A stretch of DNA of 64,000 nt from Lentisphaeraceae bacterium. Lineage in GTDB: Bacteria > Verrucomicrobiota > Kiritimatiellia > RFP12 > DVOR01. Positions within the stretch are counted from its first letter, which is position 1, and each line of letters opens with the position of its first letter. Below are positions 15,224 to 23,657 of this stretch, piece by piece. Both the position numbers and the translations under genes were made by a program. The DNA is taken from positions 1 to 64,000 of the forward strand of contig SFJE01000002.1 in the NCBI GenBank assembly GCA_004555175.1, given 5' to 3'. Below the pieces are notes generated by a model. That model saw only the letters and a list, made by a program, of their open reading frames with translations. It was not told the DNA's origin and ran no database searches.

Positions 15224-16375
15224 ATGAAAGTCGAAGACCTCCTCTTTATCGCTGTGGGTGGGGCCGCCGCCACCATCGCCCGACAGATTGCCGAATCTGC
15301 TCCTGTGCCAATGCGCACCCTCATCTTGGACACCGACGATGCCGTGCTGCAGACGCTGACGCCTGCCGCAGGGCTCTCGGCCACCATCTTTGGCGCCAAG
15401 CGCCTCTCTGGACGCGGCACGGGCGGCGATCGCTCGCTGGGCTCTGGCGCCTTGCGCGATGATGCCACCTTAGTGCTCGCGCAAATCGGCACACCGCGTC
15501 TGGCGATTGTGCTCACCTGTTGCGGCGGCGGCACCTCCGGAGCCGTGCCCTTCCTGCTGGAGATGCTCCGCAACCAGGGCGTGGCCACAATGACCTTCGC
15601 CACCGAGCCCTTCGCCTTCGAGGGAGCGGACCGCCGACAGTGCGCCACCGTCATGCTCAACGCCATCGCCTCGGCCTCGGATGCCTTTGCACGCGTCTCG
15701 CTCGATTCGCTCCTCTCCGAAGCGCAACGCGCACGCCCAGCAGATGAAGCCTTCCGAGCAGTGGCCCAGCAATTGGCCGCAGGCATCACGCTCGTCGGCT
15801 CGCTTCTGGCTCACCCAGCCTTCATTGCCTTCGACATTGAGCGCTTCCTCCGATTGCTCTCGAGTAGTTCCGGAAGCGGCCTGCCGTGCACCTTCGCCGA
15901 CATCACTTGCTCGGGCGAGAACCGCGCCGAGACCGCGCTGCAGGCGCTTCTCTCCAGTCCACGCTTCCGCCCCGAGGGGGTCGACCGTTTGGCCAACGCC
16001 ACGCAAGTGTTGGTGGGGGTCCTCGCGGGTGAGGATCTGCGCCTGTGCGAGCTCGGCACGCTAATGGATGGCGTGCGCGCGCACTGCCAGGAGGCCCGCG
16101 AAGTGCTCCTAGGAACCTCGCGGGCGGCCCCGGCCGAGGGTGCGCTCTCGGTGGTGGTCATTGCCTTCTCGCTCCCGGGCGCAGACATTGCCGAGAAGCC
16201 CGAAATGCTTCTCACCGAAGGGGGGAAGAAGGCCTCCAAACGCAAGAGCACTCGCAATACACCGCAACTGGGCGTGGTTAAGGACCGCTTTAACGACGTG
16301 GAGCACACCATCTATCACGGCCAGGACCTCGATGAGCCGACCTACCGCCGCCGGGGCATCCGCCTAAATCGCTGA
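15224..16375 (+). CDS. ftsZ: Highly divergent FtsZ-family protein
   Basis: A 383-aa tubulin-fold protein identified by position after ftsA and by motif alignment to FtsZ. The N-terminal glycine-rich motif is degenerate (AVGGAAAT), and the tubulin signature reads GGGTSGA (101-107) instead of GGGTGTG. The TEPFAFEG segment and the C-terminal activation region (SGENRAETALQALLSS) are recognisable. In the catalytic T7 loop the first Asp is kept (Asp204), but the counterparts of E. coli Asn207 and Asp212 are Ala202 and Arg207. This predicts weak or absent GTP hydrolysis. The tail PTYRRRGIRLNR resembles the FtsZ C-terminal peptide. ATG follows the ftsA stop by 3 bases. Confidence 0.8.
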   Translation: MKVEDLLFIAVGGAAATIARQIAESAPVPMRTLILDTDDAVLQTLTPAAGLSATIFGAKRLSGRGTGGDRSLGSGALRDDATLVLAQIGTPRLAIVLTCCGGGTSGAVPFLLEMLRNQGVATMTFATEPFAFEGADRRQCATVMLNAIASASDAFARVSLDSLLSEAQRARPADEAFRAVAQQLAAGITLVGSLLAHPAFIAFDIERFLRLLSSSSGSGLPCTFADITCSGENRAETALQALLSSPRFRPEGVDRLANATQVLVGVLAGEDLRLCELGTLMDGVRAHCQEAREVLLGTSRAAPAEGALSVVVIAFSLPGADIAEKPEMLLTEGGKKASKRKSTRNTPQLGVVKDRFNDVEHTIYHGQDLDEPTYRRRGIRLNR

Positions 16376-16381
16376 CGCGCT

Positions 16382-16678
16382 GTGAACGCCTCGATGTGCC
16401 GCACTCTCTTTCTTTGTCTGCTGCTGACAGCCCTTACGAGCGGTTGCCGGCAGGAGGATTGGCGCACTGTGGAACTGCCCTTGCCCGAGGGGGTCGCCGA
16501 ACCTGCGGCAGTGGCTGCTATGGTCGCGCTCGATCGGCAAACGCCCCCCGAGGTGACGCTTCAAGCGCGCGTGCTGCACATCCGCTACAATAGCCTGCAT
16601 GTGGCCCCGATGAACTTCCGCTACGCCCTGCAAAAACTTGCCCCAAAGCCCCAACCCGGGCTCAAGGAGGAGTTATGA
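16382..16678 (+). CDS. Small lipoprotein, possibly HMA-like fold
   Basis: A 98-aa protein with a signal peptide and lipobox LTSGC (Cys near residue 22), so probably a lipid-anchored envelope protein. The remaining 75 residues (RTVELPLPEG ... LHIRYNSLHVAPMNFRYAL) have the beta-alpha-beta look of heavy-metal-associated domains, but the CxxC metal site is absent. The start is a GTG at 16382, with an alternative ATG at 16394. It sits 6 bases after ftsZ and overlaps dtd by four bases, so it is co-transcribed with the division genes. Its function is unknown. Confidence 0.7.
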   Translation: MNASMCRTLFLCLLLTALTSGCRQEDWRTVELPLPEGVAEPAAVAAMVALDRQTPPEVTLQARVLHIRYNSLHVAPMNFRYALQKLAPKPQPGLKEEL

Positions 16679-17130
16679 GACTACTGGTCCAACGTGTCAC
16701 CGAAGCCTCCGTTACCGTTGACGGAGAGCAGATTTCCGCCTTCCAAGGGCCCGGTTTGTTGGTCCTCTGCGGCGTGGCCCCCGGCGATACGCAAGCGCAG
16801 GCCGCAAAACTCTGCGCCAAGCTCTTGAAACTGCGCATCTTCGAAGATGAGCACGGGGCAATGAACCGCTCGGTGCTCGATGTCAACGGTAGCGTCATCC
16901 TCGTCTCCCAATTCACCCTCTATGCCGACACCGCATCCGGCAACCGCCCCGGTTTTTCAACCGCCGCACGCCCGGAGGTGGCCGAACCGCTCTACGACTG
17001 GTGCTGCGCCAAGCTGCGCGAGACCCTCGGCGAGCGCCTGGGAACCGGCCGCTTCGGTGCCGATATGAAAGTCCGCCTGCTCAACGACGGCCCGTGTACC
17101 TTCCTGCTGGAAGTGCCGCCGCAGGCTTAA
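16675..17130 (+). CDS. dtd: D-aminoacyl-tRNA deacylase
   Basis: A 151-aa homodimeric enzyme that removes D-amino acids (and glycine from tRNA-Ala) mischarged on tRNA. The diagnostic SQFTLYAD and the C-terminal NDGPCT (the NxPxT-type motif, here with Gly-Pro) are present, and the N-terminal MRLLVQRVTEASV is typical. Length equals the family norm. The ATG overlaps the upstream stop (ATGA) and is preceded by AAGGAGGAG. Co-location with ddl is suggestive, since both handle D-alanine economy, but may be fortuitous. Confidence 0.95.
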   Translation: MRLLVQRVTEASVTVDGEQISAFQGPGLLVLCGVAPGDTQAQAAKLCAKLLKLRIFEDEHGAMNRSVLDVNGSVILVSQFTLYADTASGNRPGFSTAARPEVAEPLYDWCCAKLRETLGERLGTGRFGADMKVRLLNDGPCTFLLEVPPQA

Positions 17131-17149
17131 CCCCTTGAAAGACAGTCCT

Positions 17150-18079
17150 ATGAATACACCCACGCCCCCCGGGCGCCGCGTTGCCAAGCCCCGCACCGGC
17201 CGCAAGACCGCCCCTCACGCCCGCCCTGCCCAGGCCCCTATCGACGTACCGGCCGAAGCGCCCGCCCCCGCCGAAGTGCCGGTCGAAGTGACGCCTACCG
17301 AAGTGACGCCGGCCGAAGTGACTTCTGCCCCCGAAGTCGCCCCGGAAGCGCCCGTTGAAGTGCCGGCCCCAGCCGAGGTGCCGCCCCAACCAGCGTCCGA
17401 GCCGCAACCCCAGCCCGCGCCCGAAGCGCCCGCCCCAGCCCCTGCGCCGCAGCCGCAACCAACCGAGCCCCCCGAGCAGCCCTTCCAGCGCCGATCGCGC
17501 GAAGATCGCCGTCGGGATGAGCGCCGTCAACGCCGCGAGGAGCGCCGCCAGCAAAATCAGCCGCCCCAGATGCCGGCCGAGAAGCCCCAGCCCATGGGTC
17601 CCCAACCGCGCGGCTTGACGCTCCTGGGTGCCAAGACCACTGTCTATAGCGACCATTACACCCCGGCCATCCTGGAAGCCTTCGAGAACCGCCATCCGGG
17701 CAATGACTTCTTCGTCAAGTTCAACTGCCCGGAGTTCACCTCCCTCTGCCCCATCACCGGCCAGCCGGACTTCGCCACGATCTACATCAGCTACATCCCC
17801 GACCGTAAGATCGTCGAGAGCAAGTCCCTCAAGCTCTACCTCTTCAGCTTCCGCAACCACGGTGCCTTCCACGAGGACTGCGTGAACACCATCTTGGAGG
17901 ACCTCGTGCGTCTGCTCGCTCCGCGCTACATTGAGGTCTGGGGCAAGTTTATGCCCCGCGGCGGCCTCTCCATCGACCCCTACGCCAACTATGGCCGCCC
18001 CTCGACCCGTTGGGAGGAGTTCGCCCGCCAGCGCCTGCTGATGCACGACCTCGCGCCCGAGCGCGTCGACAATCGCTAA
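17150..18079 (+). CDS. queF: PreQ1 synthase QueF with long disordered N-terminal extension
   Basis: A 309-aa protein. Residues about 156-309 are a complete unimodular QueF, the NADPH-dependent nitrile reductase turning preQ0 into preQ1 in queuosine synthesis. The active-site segment NCPEFTSLCPITGQPDF and the QueF motif ESKSLKLYLFSFRNHG are present. Residues 1-112 are Pro/Ala/Glu/Val-rich with EVTP/PAEV-type repeats, and 113-134 form an Arg-rich patch. Such an extension is not normal for QueF and looks like a nucleic-acid or ribosome tether, though this is inference. queC follows after 15 bases, confirming the pathway. The start is ATG 17150, preceded by GAAAG. Confidence 0.9.
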   Translation: MNTPTPPGRRVAKPRTGRKTAPHARPAQAPIDVPAEAPAPAEVPVEVTPTEVTPAEVTSAPEVAPEAPVEVPAPAEVPPQPASEPQPQPAPEAPAPAPAPQPQPTEPPEQPFQRRSREDRRRDERRQRREERRQQNQPPQMPAEKPQPMGPQPRGLTLLGAKTTVYSDHYTPAILEAFENRHPGNDFFVKFNCPEFTSLCPITGQPDFATIYISYIPDRKIVESKSLKLYLFSFRNHGAFHEDCVNTILEDLVRLLAPRYIEVWGKFMPRGGLSIDPYANYGRPSTRWEEFARQRLLMHDLAPERVDNR

Positions 18080-18094
18080 GGGAGGACCCTTGCA

Positions 18095-18760
18095 ATGAAC
18101 CCCATCCTCGTCATCTTCTCCGGCGGGCAGGATAGCACCATCTGCCTAATGAAGGCCATCGCCGAACGCGGGGCCGACAAGGTCCACGCCGTCACCTTCG
18201 ATTACGGCCAGCGCCACGCCCTGGAGGTGCAGCTCGCCCAGGAGATTGCTCGCGAGCAGCACATTGCCTCGCACAAGGTCATCGCCGTTGATTGGTATCG
18301 CGACATCACCCACAACTCGCTCCTGGATAAATCGATGGCCATCAGCCGAGAACCAGGCGCCCCCTTCCCCAACACCTTCGTGGAAGGCCGCAACGCCCTC
18401 TTCCTCCTCACCGCCGCCATCTACGCCAAGAGCCGCGGCATCACCGAGCTGATGATCGGCGTGAGCGATGCCGACTACAGCGGCTATCCCGATTGCCGCG
18501 AGCCCTTCATCCGCTCAATGAACGCCACCCTCAACCTGGCGATGGACTGCACCTTCACCCTCTACGCCCCCCTCCAGCACCTCACCAAAGCCCAAGAGTG
18601 GGCCCTCGCCGATCGCCTCGGCTGCCTGGACTACATCCGCACACGCACCCTCACCTGCTACGAAGGCATCCCCGGCGACGGCTGCGGTCAGTGCCCCGCC
18701 TGCAAGCTCCGCGCCGCCGGCCTGGCCGAATACCTCCGCACCAAGGACCAGCGCCGATGA
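18095..18760 (+). CDS. queC: 7-cyano-7-deazaguanine synthase QueC
   Basis: A 221-aa ATP-dependent enzyme that turns 7-carboxy-7-deazaguanine into preQ0, one step before QueF. The PP-loop FSGGQDST is at residues 8-15, and the C-terminal zinc site is CYEGIPGDGCGQCPACKLR. Motifs DYGQRH and EGRNALFLL also match the family. A good ribosome binding site (GGGAGGA) precedes the ATG. Neighbouring queF makes a queuosine mini-cluster; queD and queE are not in the window. The stop overlaps the next start by four bases. Confidence 0.95.
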   Translation: MNPILVIFSGGQDSTICLMKAIAERGADKVHAVTFDYGQRHALEVQLAQEIAREQHIASHKVIAVDWYRDITHNSLLDKSMAISREPGAPFPNTFVEGRNALFLLTAAIYAKSRGITELMIGVSDADYSGYPDCREPFIRSMNATLNLAMDCTFTLYAPLQHLTKAQEWALADRLGCLDYIRTRTLTCYEGIPGDGCGQCPACKLRAAGLAEYLRTKDQRR

Positions 18761-20454
18761 AGCGCCGCCTCTTCGCGCTTTGCGCCGCCCTCCTGCTCGC
18801 CCTCCTTGCCGGTGCGGCCGAGGACCGCACCTTCCGCCGCGCCCAGCCCTCCCTGAACACCCTCGACCCCGCCTTCGGCGCAGACACCAGCGTCAACTGC
18901 GCGATGTCGCTCCTCTTCGAGCCGCTCTTGGAGTACGACTACACCGCGCGCCCCTACCGCCTCGTCCCCGCCGCCGCCGAGGCGATGCCCGAGGTCTCCG
19001 AAGACGGCACCACCTACACCTTCCACCTGCGCGAAGCCTACTACGCGCCCGATCCCTGCTTCGGCCAAGGCCAGCGCCGCCAAGTGCTCGCCGCCGACTT
19101 CGTCTATGGTTGGAAGCGCCTGGCCGATCGCCGCCTCGGCGGCTCGGGCGAATGGCTCGTCAAGTGCATTGAGGGGATGGAAGCCTTTGCCGAAGCCTCC
19201 ATCGCCGGCGAGGCCACCGACTACGCGCGCGAGGTCTCCGGCCTCCAAGCCCTCGACACGCGCACCCTCCGCGTCCGCCTCACCCGCCCGAACAACCAGT
19301 TCCTCTGGTTCCTGACGATGGCCTACATGTCCCCCGTCCCGCCCGAAGCTGTCGCCGCCTACGGCCAACACGGCCTGGCCGAGCACCCCGTCGGCGCCGG
19401 CGCCTACACCCTGCGCAGCTGGTGGCGCGGCTACGAAATGGTCTTCGACCGCAATCCCGAGTGGCACGGCTGGGCCGGCATCGACCCCGAACGCGACAGC
19501 GAAGTCCCCTTCGAGACCATCCGCTACCCCATCGTCAAGGACCCCTCCACCCAGTGGCTTATGCTCCTCACCGGACAACTCGACTTCCTTGAGCAGATTG
19601 ACCGCAACAATATGGAGCTGGCCATCGACCCCAAGATGGGCCTCTCCCCCGACCTCCAGGCGCGCGGCATCCGCCTCTTCACCTCCCCCACCCTCAAGGT
19701 CTACTATATTGGCCTGAATATGGACGACCCCGTCCTCGGCCCTAACAAGCCCCTGCGCCAGGCCCTCAACGCCGCCTTCGACACCGCCCGCTGGGAAGCC
19801 TACTACCGCGGCCGCGTCAAGGCCCTCAACACCGTCGCCCCGCCCCACCTCCAAGATGCCCTCACCACTCCCTTCCCCTACGCCTATAACCTCGCCAAAG
19901 CCCGCGAACTCCTCGCCCAAGCCGGCTATCCCGGTGGCATCGACCCCAAGACCGGTGCCCCCCTCCGCCTCACCCTTGAAGTCGGCAACGCCACCCAGGA
20001 CACCACCGAGTCGATGGAGCTTGTGGCCTCCTTCCTCGCCGCCATCGGTATCAAACTCGAGCTCTCCGTCAACACCTGGCAAGCGATGCTCGATAAGATC
20101 CGCCGCCGGCAAGCCCAAATGTTCCTAATGGGTTGGGTGGGCGACTACCCCGACCTTGAGACCTTTATGCAGCTCTTCGTCTCGCGTAACCAATCCCCCG
20201 GTCCCAACCGCTCCAACTACATCAACCCCGAGGTCGACCGCCTTTACGCTATCGCCGTCGCCTCCCGCAACCCCGCCGAAATCTCCGCCTGTTGGCAGCA
20301 AATCCAGGCCCTTGTCCTCGAAGACTGCCCCTGGCTCCTCCTCCACTACGCGCTCGACTTCTCCCTCGTCAACCAGCGCGTCCTCAACTACCTCCCCCAC
20401 AACTTCCCCTACGGCATGGAGAAGCACTACCGCCTCCGCCGAAGTGCCCCCTAA
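18757..20454 (+). CDS. Periplasmic oligopeptide-binding protein (ABC solute-binding family 5)
   Basis: A 565-aa exported substrate-binding protein like OppA. The N-terminal signal peptide (MKRRLFALCAALLLALLAGAA) is followed by RAQPSLNTLDPAFGAD, the usual opening of the family, then the LFEPLLEYD and KDPSTQWLMLLTGQLD segments and a C-terminal WVGDYPDLETFM. It captures peptides, including perhaps murein peptides, for an ABC permease not found here. The ATG overlaps the queC stop (ATGA), so it is the last gene of the ddl operon. An orphan binding protein without permease genes is notable. Confidence 0.88.
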   Translation: MKRRLFALCAALLLALLAGAAEDRTFRRAQPSLNTLDPAFGADTSVNCAMSLLFEPLLEYDYTARPYRLVPAAAEAMPEVSEDGTTYTFHLREAYYAPDPCFGQGQRRQVLAADFVYGWKRLADRRLGGSGEWLVKCIEGMEAFAEASIAGEATDYAREVSGLQALDTRTLRVRLTRPNNQFLWFLTMAYMSPVPPEAVAAYGQHGLAEHPVGAGAYTLRSWWRGYEMVFDRNPEWHGWAGIDPERDSEVPFETIRYPIVKDPSTQWLMLLTGQLDFLEQIDRNNMELAIDPKMGLSPDLQARGIRLFTSPTLKVYYIGLNMDDPVLGPNKPLRQALNAAFDTARWEAYYRGRVKALNTVAPPHLQDALTTPFPYAYNLAKARELLAQAGYPGGIDPKTGAPLRLTLEVGNATQDTTESMELVASFLAAIGIKLELSVNTWQAMLDKIRRRQAQMFLMGWVGDYPDLETFMQLFVSRNQSPGPNRSNYINPEVDRLYAIAVASRNPAEISACWQQIQALVLEDCPWLLLHYALDFSLVNQRVLNYLPHNFPYGMEKHYRLRRSAP

Positions 20455-20482
20455 CTAGCCCTCAGGATAAAGCCCACCCGTT

Positions 20483-20514
20483 GTGCATCGGTCTGCCACA
20501 GTAGGCCGATGCAC
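20483..20514 (+). terminator. Hairpin after the ddl operon, possible terminator
   Basis: GTGCATCGG and CCGATGCAC form a perfect 9-bp stem around a 14-nt loop. There is no T-run, so rho-independent termination is uncertain; it may instead protect the 3' end or be an operator. Confidence 0.4.
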
Positions 20515-20567
20515 GGCGCGGACAGGGGAGGAGCGCGCTCCAAATGTGAGCGCAAGGGCGTGGGATA

Positions 20568-20576
20568 TGGTATACT
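20568..20576 (+). promoter_or_regulatory. Extended -10 promoter of rnr, leaderless
   Basis: TGGTATACT ends 7 bases before the ATG at 20584. The predicted transcript starts at or next to the start codon. Confidence 0.65.
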
Positions 20577-20583
20577 ATGGGGC

Positions 20584-22839
20584 ATGAATATTGAAGAACA
20601 AGCGATTAGGTATCTGTTTCAGAGCGAGCCGGAGACGGTCTTCTGTGTGCCGGCGATTATCAAGACGCTCGGGTTGCGCGGGAAGGCGGCCAAGCGGCTA
20701 AATGGGCTCTTGCGCGAGATGGTGCGCTCGGGGGAGATTGTGGAGAAGCGGCGTGGCTACTACCGCGCGGGGCAAGGGACCGGGTTGTTGACCGGGACGG
20801 TGCGGATGACGCGCAGTGGCGCGGCGATTGTCACCGATGAAGAGACCGGCAAGCAGGTCTTTGTGGAGAGCCAGGATGTGGGCAAGGCCATTCAGGGCGA
20901 CCGCGTGACGGTGGCCTATCGCCCGGGGACGCGGTCGGACCCCGTGGGGGTGGTGCGGACGATTGAAGAGCAGTCGGTGCGCGATGTGGTGGGGACGGTG
21001 CGCAAGACGGGGGAGCGGTGGAGCGTTGAGCCGCTGAACCCGGTCTACCGCAGCGACTTTGCGTTGGCCGAAGCGAAGGGGGCGAAGCCGGGCGACCGCG
21101 TGGTGGTGCGCGTGCAGCGTGCCGGGGAGGGGCGGAGCGATCGGTTGGAGGCGGAGTTGCTGGAGGTCATTGGGCCGGCGGATAAGCCCTCGCTCGATAC
21201 GGTGGCCATTCTGCGGCAGTATGAGTTGCCCGAGGCCTTCGGTCAGGCCGTGGTGGCCGAAGCTGAGCAGGTGGCCACGCTCCTGCACGAGCCGGGCAAG
21301 CGCCTGGACTTGCGCGACCGCTTTATCCTCACCATCGACCCGGCCACCGCGCGCGACTTTGACGATGCCATCAGCCTGGAGCGCGACGCGCAGGGGCGGC
21401 GGGTGCTTGGCGTGCATATCGCCGACGTGAGCCACTTTGTGCGCCCGGGCTCCGAGCTCGACAAGGAGGCCTACCGCCGCGGCACGAGCGTCTACCTGAT
21501 TGACAAGGTGGTGCCGATGCTCCCCGAGCAGCTCTCCAATAGCGTCTGCTCGCTGATGCCCGGCGAGGACCGCCTGACCTTCTCGGTCTTCCTGACCTAC
21601 GACGAGCGCGGGCAGGTGGTGGGGACGCAGTTTGCCAAGAGTATTATTCGCTCGGCCCAGCGCCTGGCCTATGAGGAGGCGATTGCTCTCCTGGAAGACC
21701 GCCCGGTGACGATTGCCTGCGGCCCGCTTGACCCGCGCACCCAGCCGATGCTCAAGGAGACGCTGGCGCTCACGCGGCAGCTCAAGCAGATTCGCGAGCG
21801 GAATGCGGCGCTGGAGATGGCCTCGCAGGAGGTCGAGATTACCCTCGATAGCGAGGGGCGGATGACCGGCATTCACGCGGCCTCGAACGACGAATCGCAT
21901 CAGCTTATCGAGTGCTGCATGGTGGCGGCCAACGAGGCTGTGGCGCGTGAGCTGCTCACCCACCAAGTGCCGATTATCAGCCGTCTGCACGAGCCACCGG
22001 AGGACGAGAAGATTGCCAAGCTCGAACTCGAGCTGCGCAAGCTCGGGATTCGCCCGCGCGACCTGCGCGAGCCCAAGGCCCTGGCCGCGCTCTTGCGCGA
22101 GACGGCCGATCATCCCCTCAAGTACCACATCCACGCGCTGGTGTTGCGCTCGATGAAGCGCGCGCTCTACTCGGCCGAACAGCACGGCCACTTCGGTCTG
22201 GCGCTCACCTACTACTCCCACTTCACCTCGCCCATCCGGCGCTATCCGGACCTGGTGCTCCACCGGCAGTTGGCCGCCCACCTGGAGGGGAACACGCGCG
22301 CGCAGCCCGGGAAGGCCTGGTTGGAGCGCGCCGCGAACCGCGCCACCGAGCGCGAGCAGTTGGCCGACGAAGCCGAGCGGGCCCTGACGGAGATTAAGAA
22401 GTACCGCTTCCTCCAAGAGCAGCTCGACGCGCGCAAGCCGCAGGTCTACGACGCGGTGGTCGTGGCCGTCAAGCCCTTCGGCTTCTTCGTGGAGGTTATC
22501 GACCTGCAGATTTCCGGGATGGTCCACGTGGCCGGCATCTCCCGGCAGTATGTCACCTTCAACGCCACCAGCGAAACGCTCGGCGTGGGCAAGCTGACCA
22601 TTCGCGCGGGGATGAACCTCAAGGTCTATGTGGCGAAGGTCGACTTCCCGAACCGCCGGCTGGACTTCGCCTACGTGCAGGGCTCGGCCGTGGACGTGTG
22701 GAATGGCGGGCGCCACGGGGAGGAGACTCGCCTGGCGGCCATCGCCAAGACGCGCGGACGCGACCGCGGCCGCGGCAAGGGGCCGCGCCACGGCGGCAAG
22801 GGTCCACGCCCGGCCGGCAAGGGGAGGCGCCACGGATGA
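20584..22839 (+). CDS. rnr: Ribonuclease R
   Basis: A 751-aa processive 3'-5' exoribonuclease that degrades structured RNA and helps tmRNA quality control. The N-terminal helix-turn-helix is followed by two cold-shock domains, the RNB catalytic domain with IDPATARDFDDAIS (the metal-binding aspartates) and a C-terminal S1 domain (VKPFGFFVEV). It ends in a basic Arg/Gly/Lys tail (RGRDRGRGKGPRHGGKG). The ATG at 20584 follows the -10 box by 7 bases and no ribosome binding site is visible. The PHP phosphatase gene overlaps its stop by four bases, starting an operon that ends at 26863. Confidence 0.95.
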   Translation: MNIEEQAIRYLFQSEPETVFCVPAIIKTLGLRGKAAKRLNGLLREMVRSGEIVEKRRGYYRAGQGTGLLTGTVRMTRSGAAIVTDEETGKQVFVESQDVGKAIQGDRVTVAYRPGTRSDPVGVVRTIEEQSVRDVVGTVRKTGERWSVEPLNPVYRSDFALAEAKGAKPGDRVVVRVQRAGEGRSDRLEAELLEVIGPADKPSLDTVAILRQYELPEAFGQAVVAEAEQVATLLHEPGKRLDLRDRFILTIDPATARDFDDAISLERDAQGRRVLGVHIADVSHFVRPGSELDKEAYRRGTSVYLIDKVVPMLPEQLSNSVCSLMPGEDRLTFSVFLTYDERGQVVGTQFAKSIIRSAQRLAYEEAIALLEDRPVTIACGPLDPRTQPMLKETLALTRQLKQIRERNAALEMASQEVEITLDSEGRMTGIHAASNDESHQLIECCMVAANEAVARELLTHQVPIISRLHEPPEDEKIAKLELELRKLGIRPRDLREPKALAALLRETADHPLKYHIHALVLRSMKRALYSAEQHGHFGLALTYYSHFTSPIRRYPDLVLHRQLAAHLEGNTRAQPGKAWLERAANRATEREQLADEAERALTEIKKYRFLQEQLDARKPQVYDAVVVAVKPFGFFVEVIDLQISGMVHVAGISRQYVTFNATSETLGVGKLTIRAGMNLKVYVAKVDFPNRRLDFAYVQGSAVDVWNGGRHGEETRLAAIAKTRGRDRGRGKGPRHGGKGPRPAGKGRRHG

Positions 22840-23642
22840 AAAAGGCCTCCTACCACAACCACACCTCCTTCAGCGACGGGGCGGAGAATCCCGAGGAGTT
22901 CTACTGGATTGCCCTCGATCAAGGGGTTGAGATTCTCGGTTTTGCCGACCACTACTACCGCGATGCGCCGAAGGTTGAGAAGGTGCCCGAGTGGGCCATG
23001 CAGCCCCACTTGGAGCAGCGCTACTTCGACGTGCTTGCCTCGCTGGCTCGGCGCGGCCGGATGGAGATCCGCACCGGGATGGAGTTCGACTGGCTCGACG
23101 GGTCGGCCGAGTGGCTCGCGCCAATGGCCAGCGACCCCCGGCTGGACTACGCCATTGGCTCGGTCCACTATCTCGGCTGCGAGAGCTTCGACTCCTCGCG
23201 CGCCTACTGGGAGAAGCTCTCGGAGGAGGAGGTCAATGCCGCCAACCGCCGTTACTGGATAACCGTCCGCGAGATGGCTGAGAGCGGCCTCTTTAACATC
23301 GCCGGCCACCTTGACCTCATCAAGAAGTTCGACTTCTATCCCACTGAGGATGTCACCCCCCTCATCCGCGATGCCCTCGATGCCATCAAGGCCGCGGATA
23401 TGACCGTGGAGCTCAACACCTCGGGTTGGGCCAAGGACTGCAAGGAGTGCTACCCCAGTGAGGCCATCCTCCGCGCCTGTCTCCACCGCGAAATCCCCGT
23501 CACCGTCTCGGCCGATGCCCACCGCGCCCGCTTCGTCTGCGCCAACTTCAACCGCGCTTACGAGCTGCTCGCCCGCGTAGGCTACACCCAGATTGCCCGC
23601 TTCCGCAACCGCGAGCGCTTCCTTGAAGCGCTGGAAGCCTGA
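22836..23642 (+). CDS. PHP-domain phosphatase, histidinol-phosphatase-like
   Basis: A 268-aa metal-dependent hydrolase of the PHP family. The metal ligands are visible as YHNHTSFSDG at the N-terminus, GFADHYY, GMEFDW, GSVHYL, GHLDLIKK and the C-terminal SADAHR. This architecture matches HisJ/HisK-type L-histidinol-phosphate phosphatases, which act in histidine synthesis. No other his genes are nearby, so an alternative phosphoester substrate is possible. The ATG overlaps the rnr stop (ATGA), excluding the longer in-frame extension. rseP follows after 15 bases. Confidence 0.82.
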   Translation: MKKASYHNHTSFSDGAENPEEFYWIALDQGVEILGFADHYYRDAPKVEKVPEWAMQPHLEQRYFDVLASLARRGRMEIRTGMEFDWLDGSAEWLAPMASDPRLDYAIGSVHYLGCESFDSSRAYWEKLSEEEVNAANRRYWITVREMAESGLFNIAGHLDLIKKFDFYPTEDVTPLIRDALDAIKAADMTVELNTSGWAKDCKECYPSEAILRACLHREIPVTVSADAHRARFVCANFNRAYELLARVGYTQIARFRNRERFLEALEA

Positions 23643-23657
23643 TTCCGAAAGGACCTT

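Noticed and set aside
18688..20118. 476-codon minus-strand frame opposite the peptide-binding protein
   Set aside because: Gly/Val/Glu-rich shadow of the real coding strand; no start context.
20698..22833. 711-codon minus-strand frame opposite rnr
   Set aside because: It is antisense to a well-supported RNase R; composition is typical of a codon-shadow frame in high-GC DNA.
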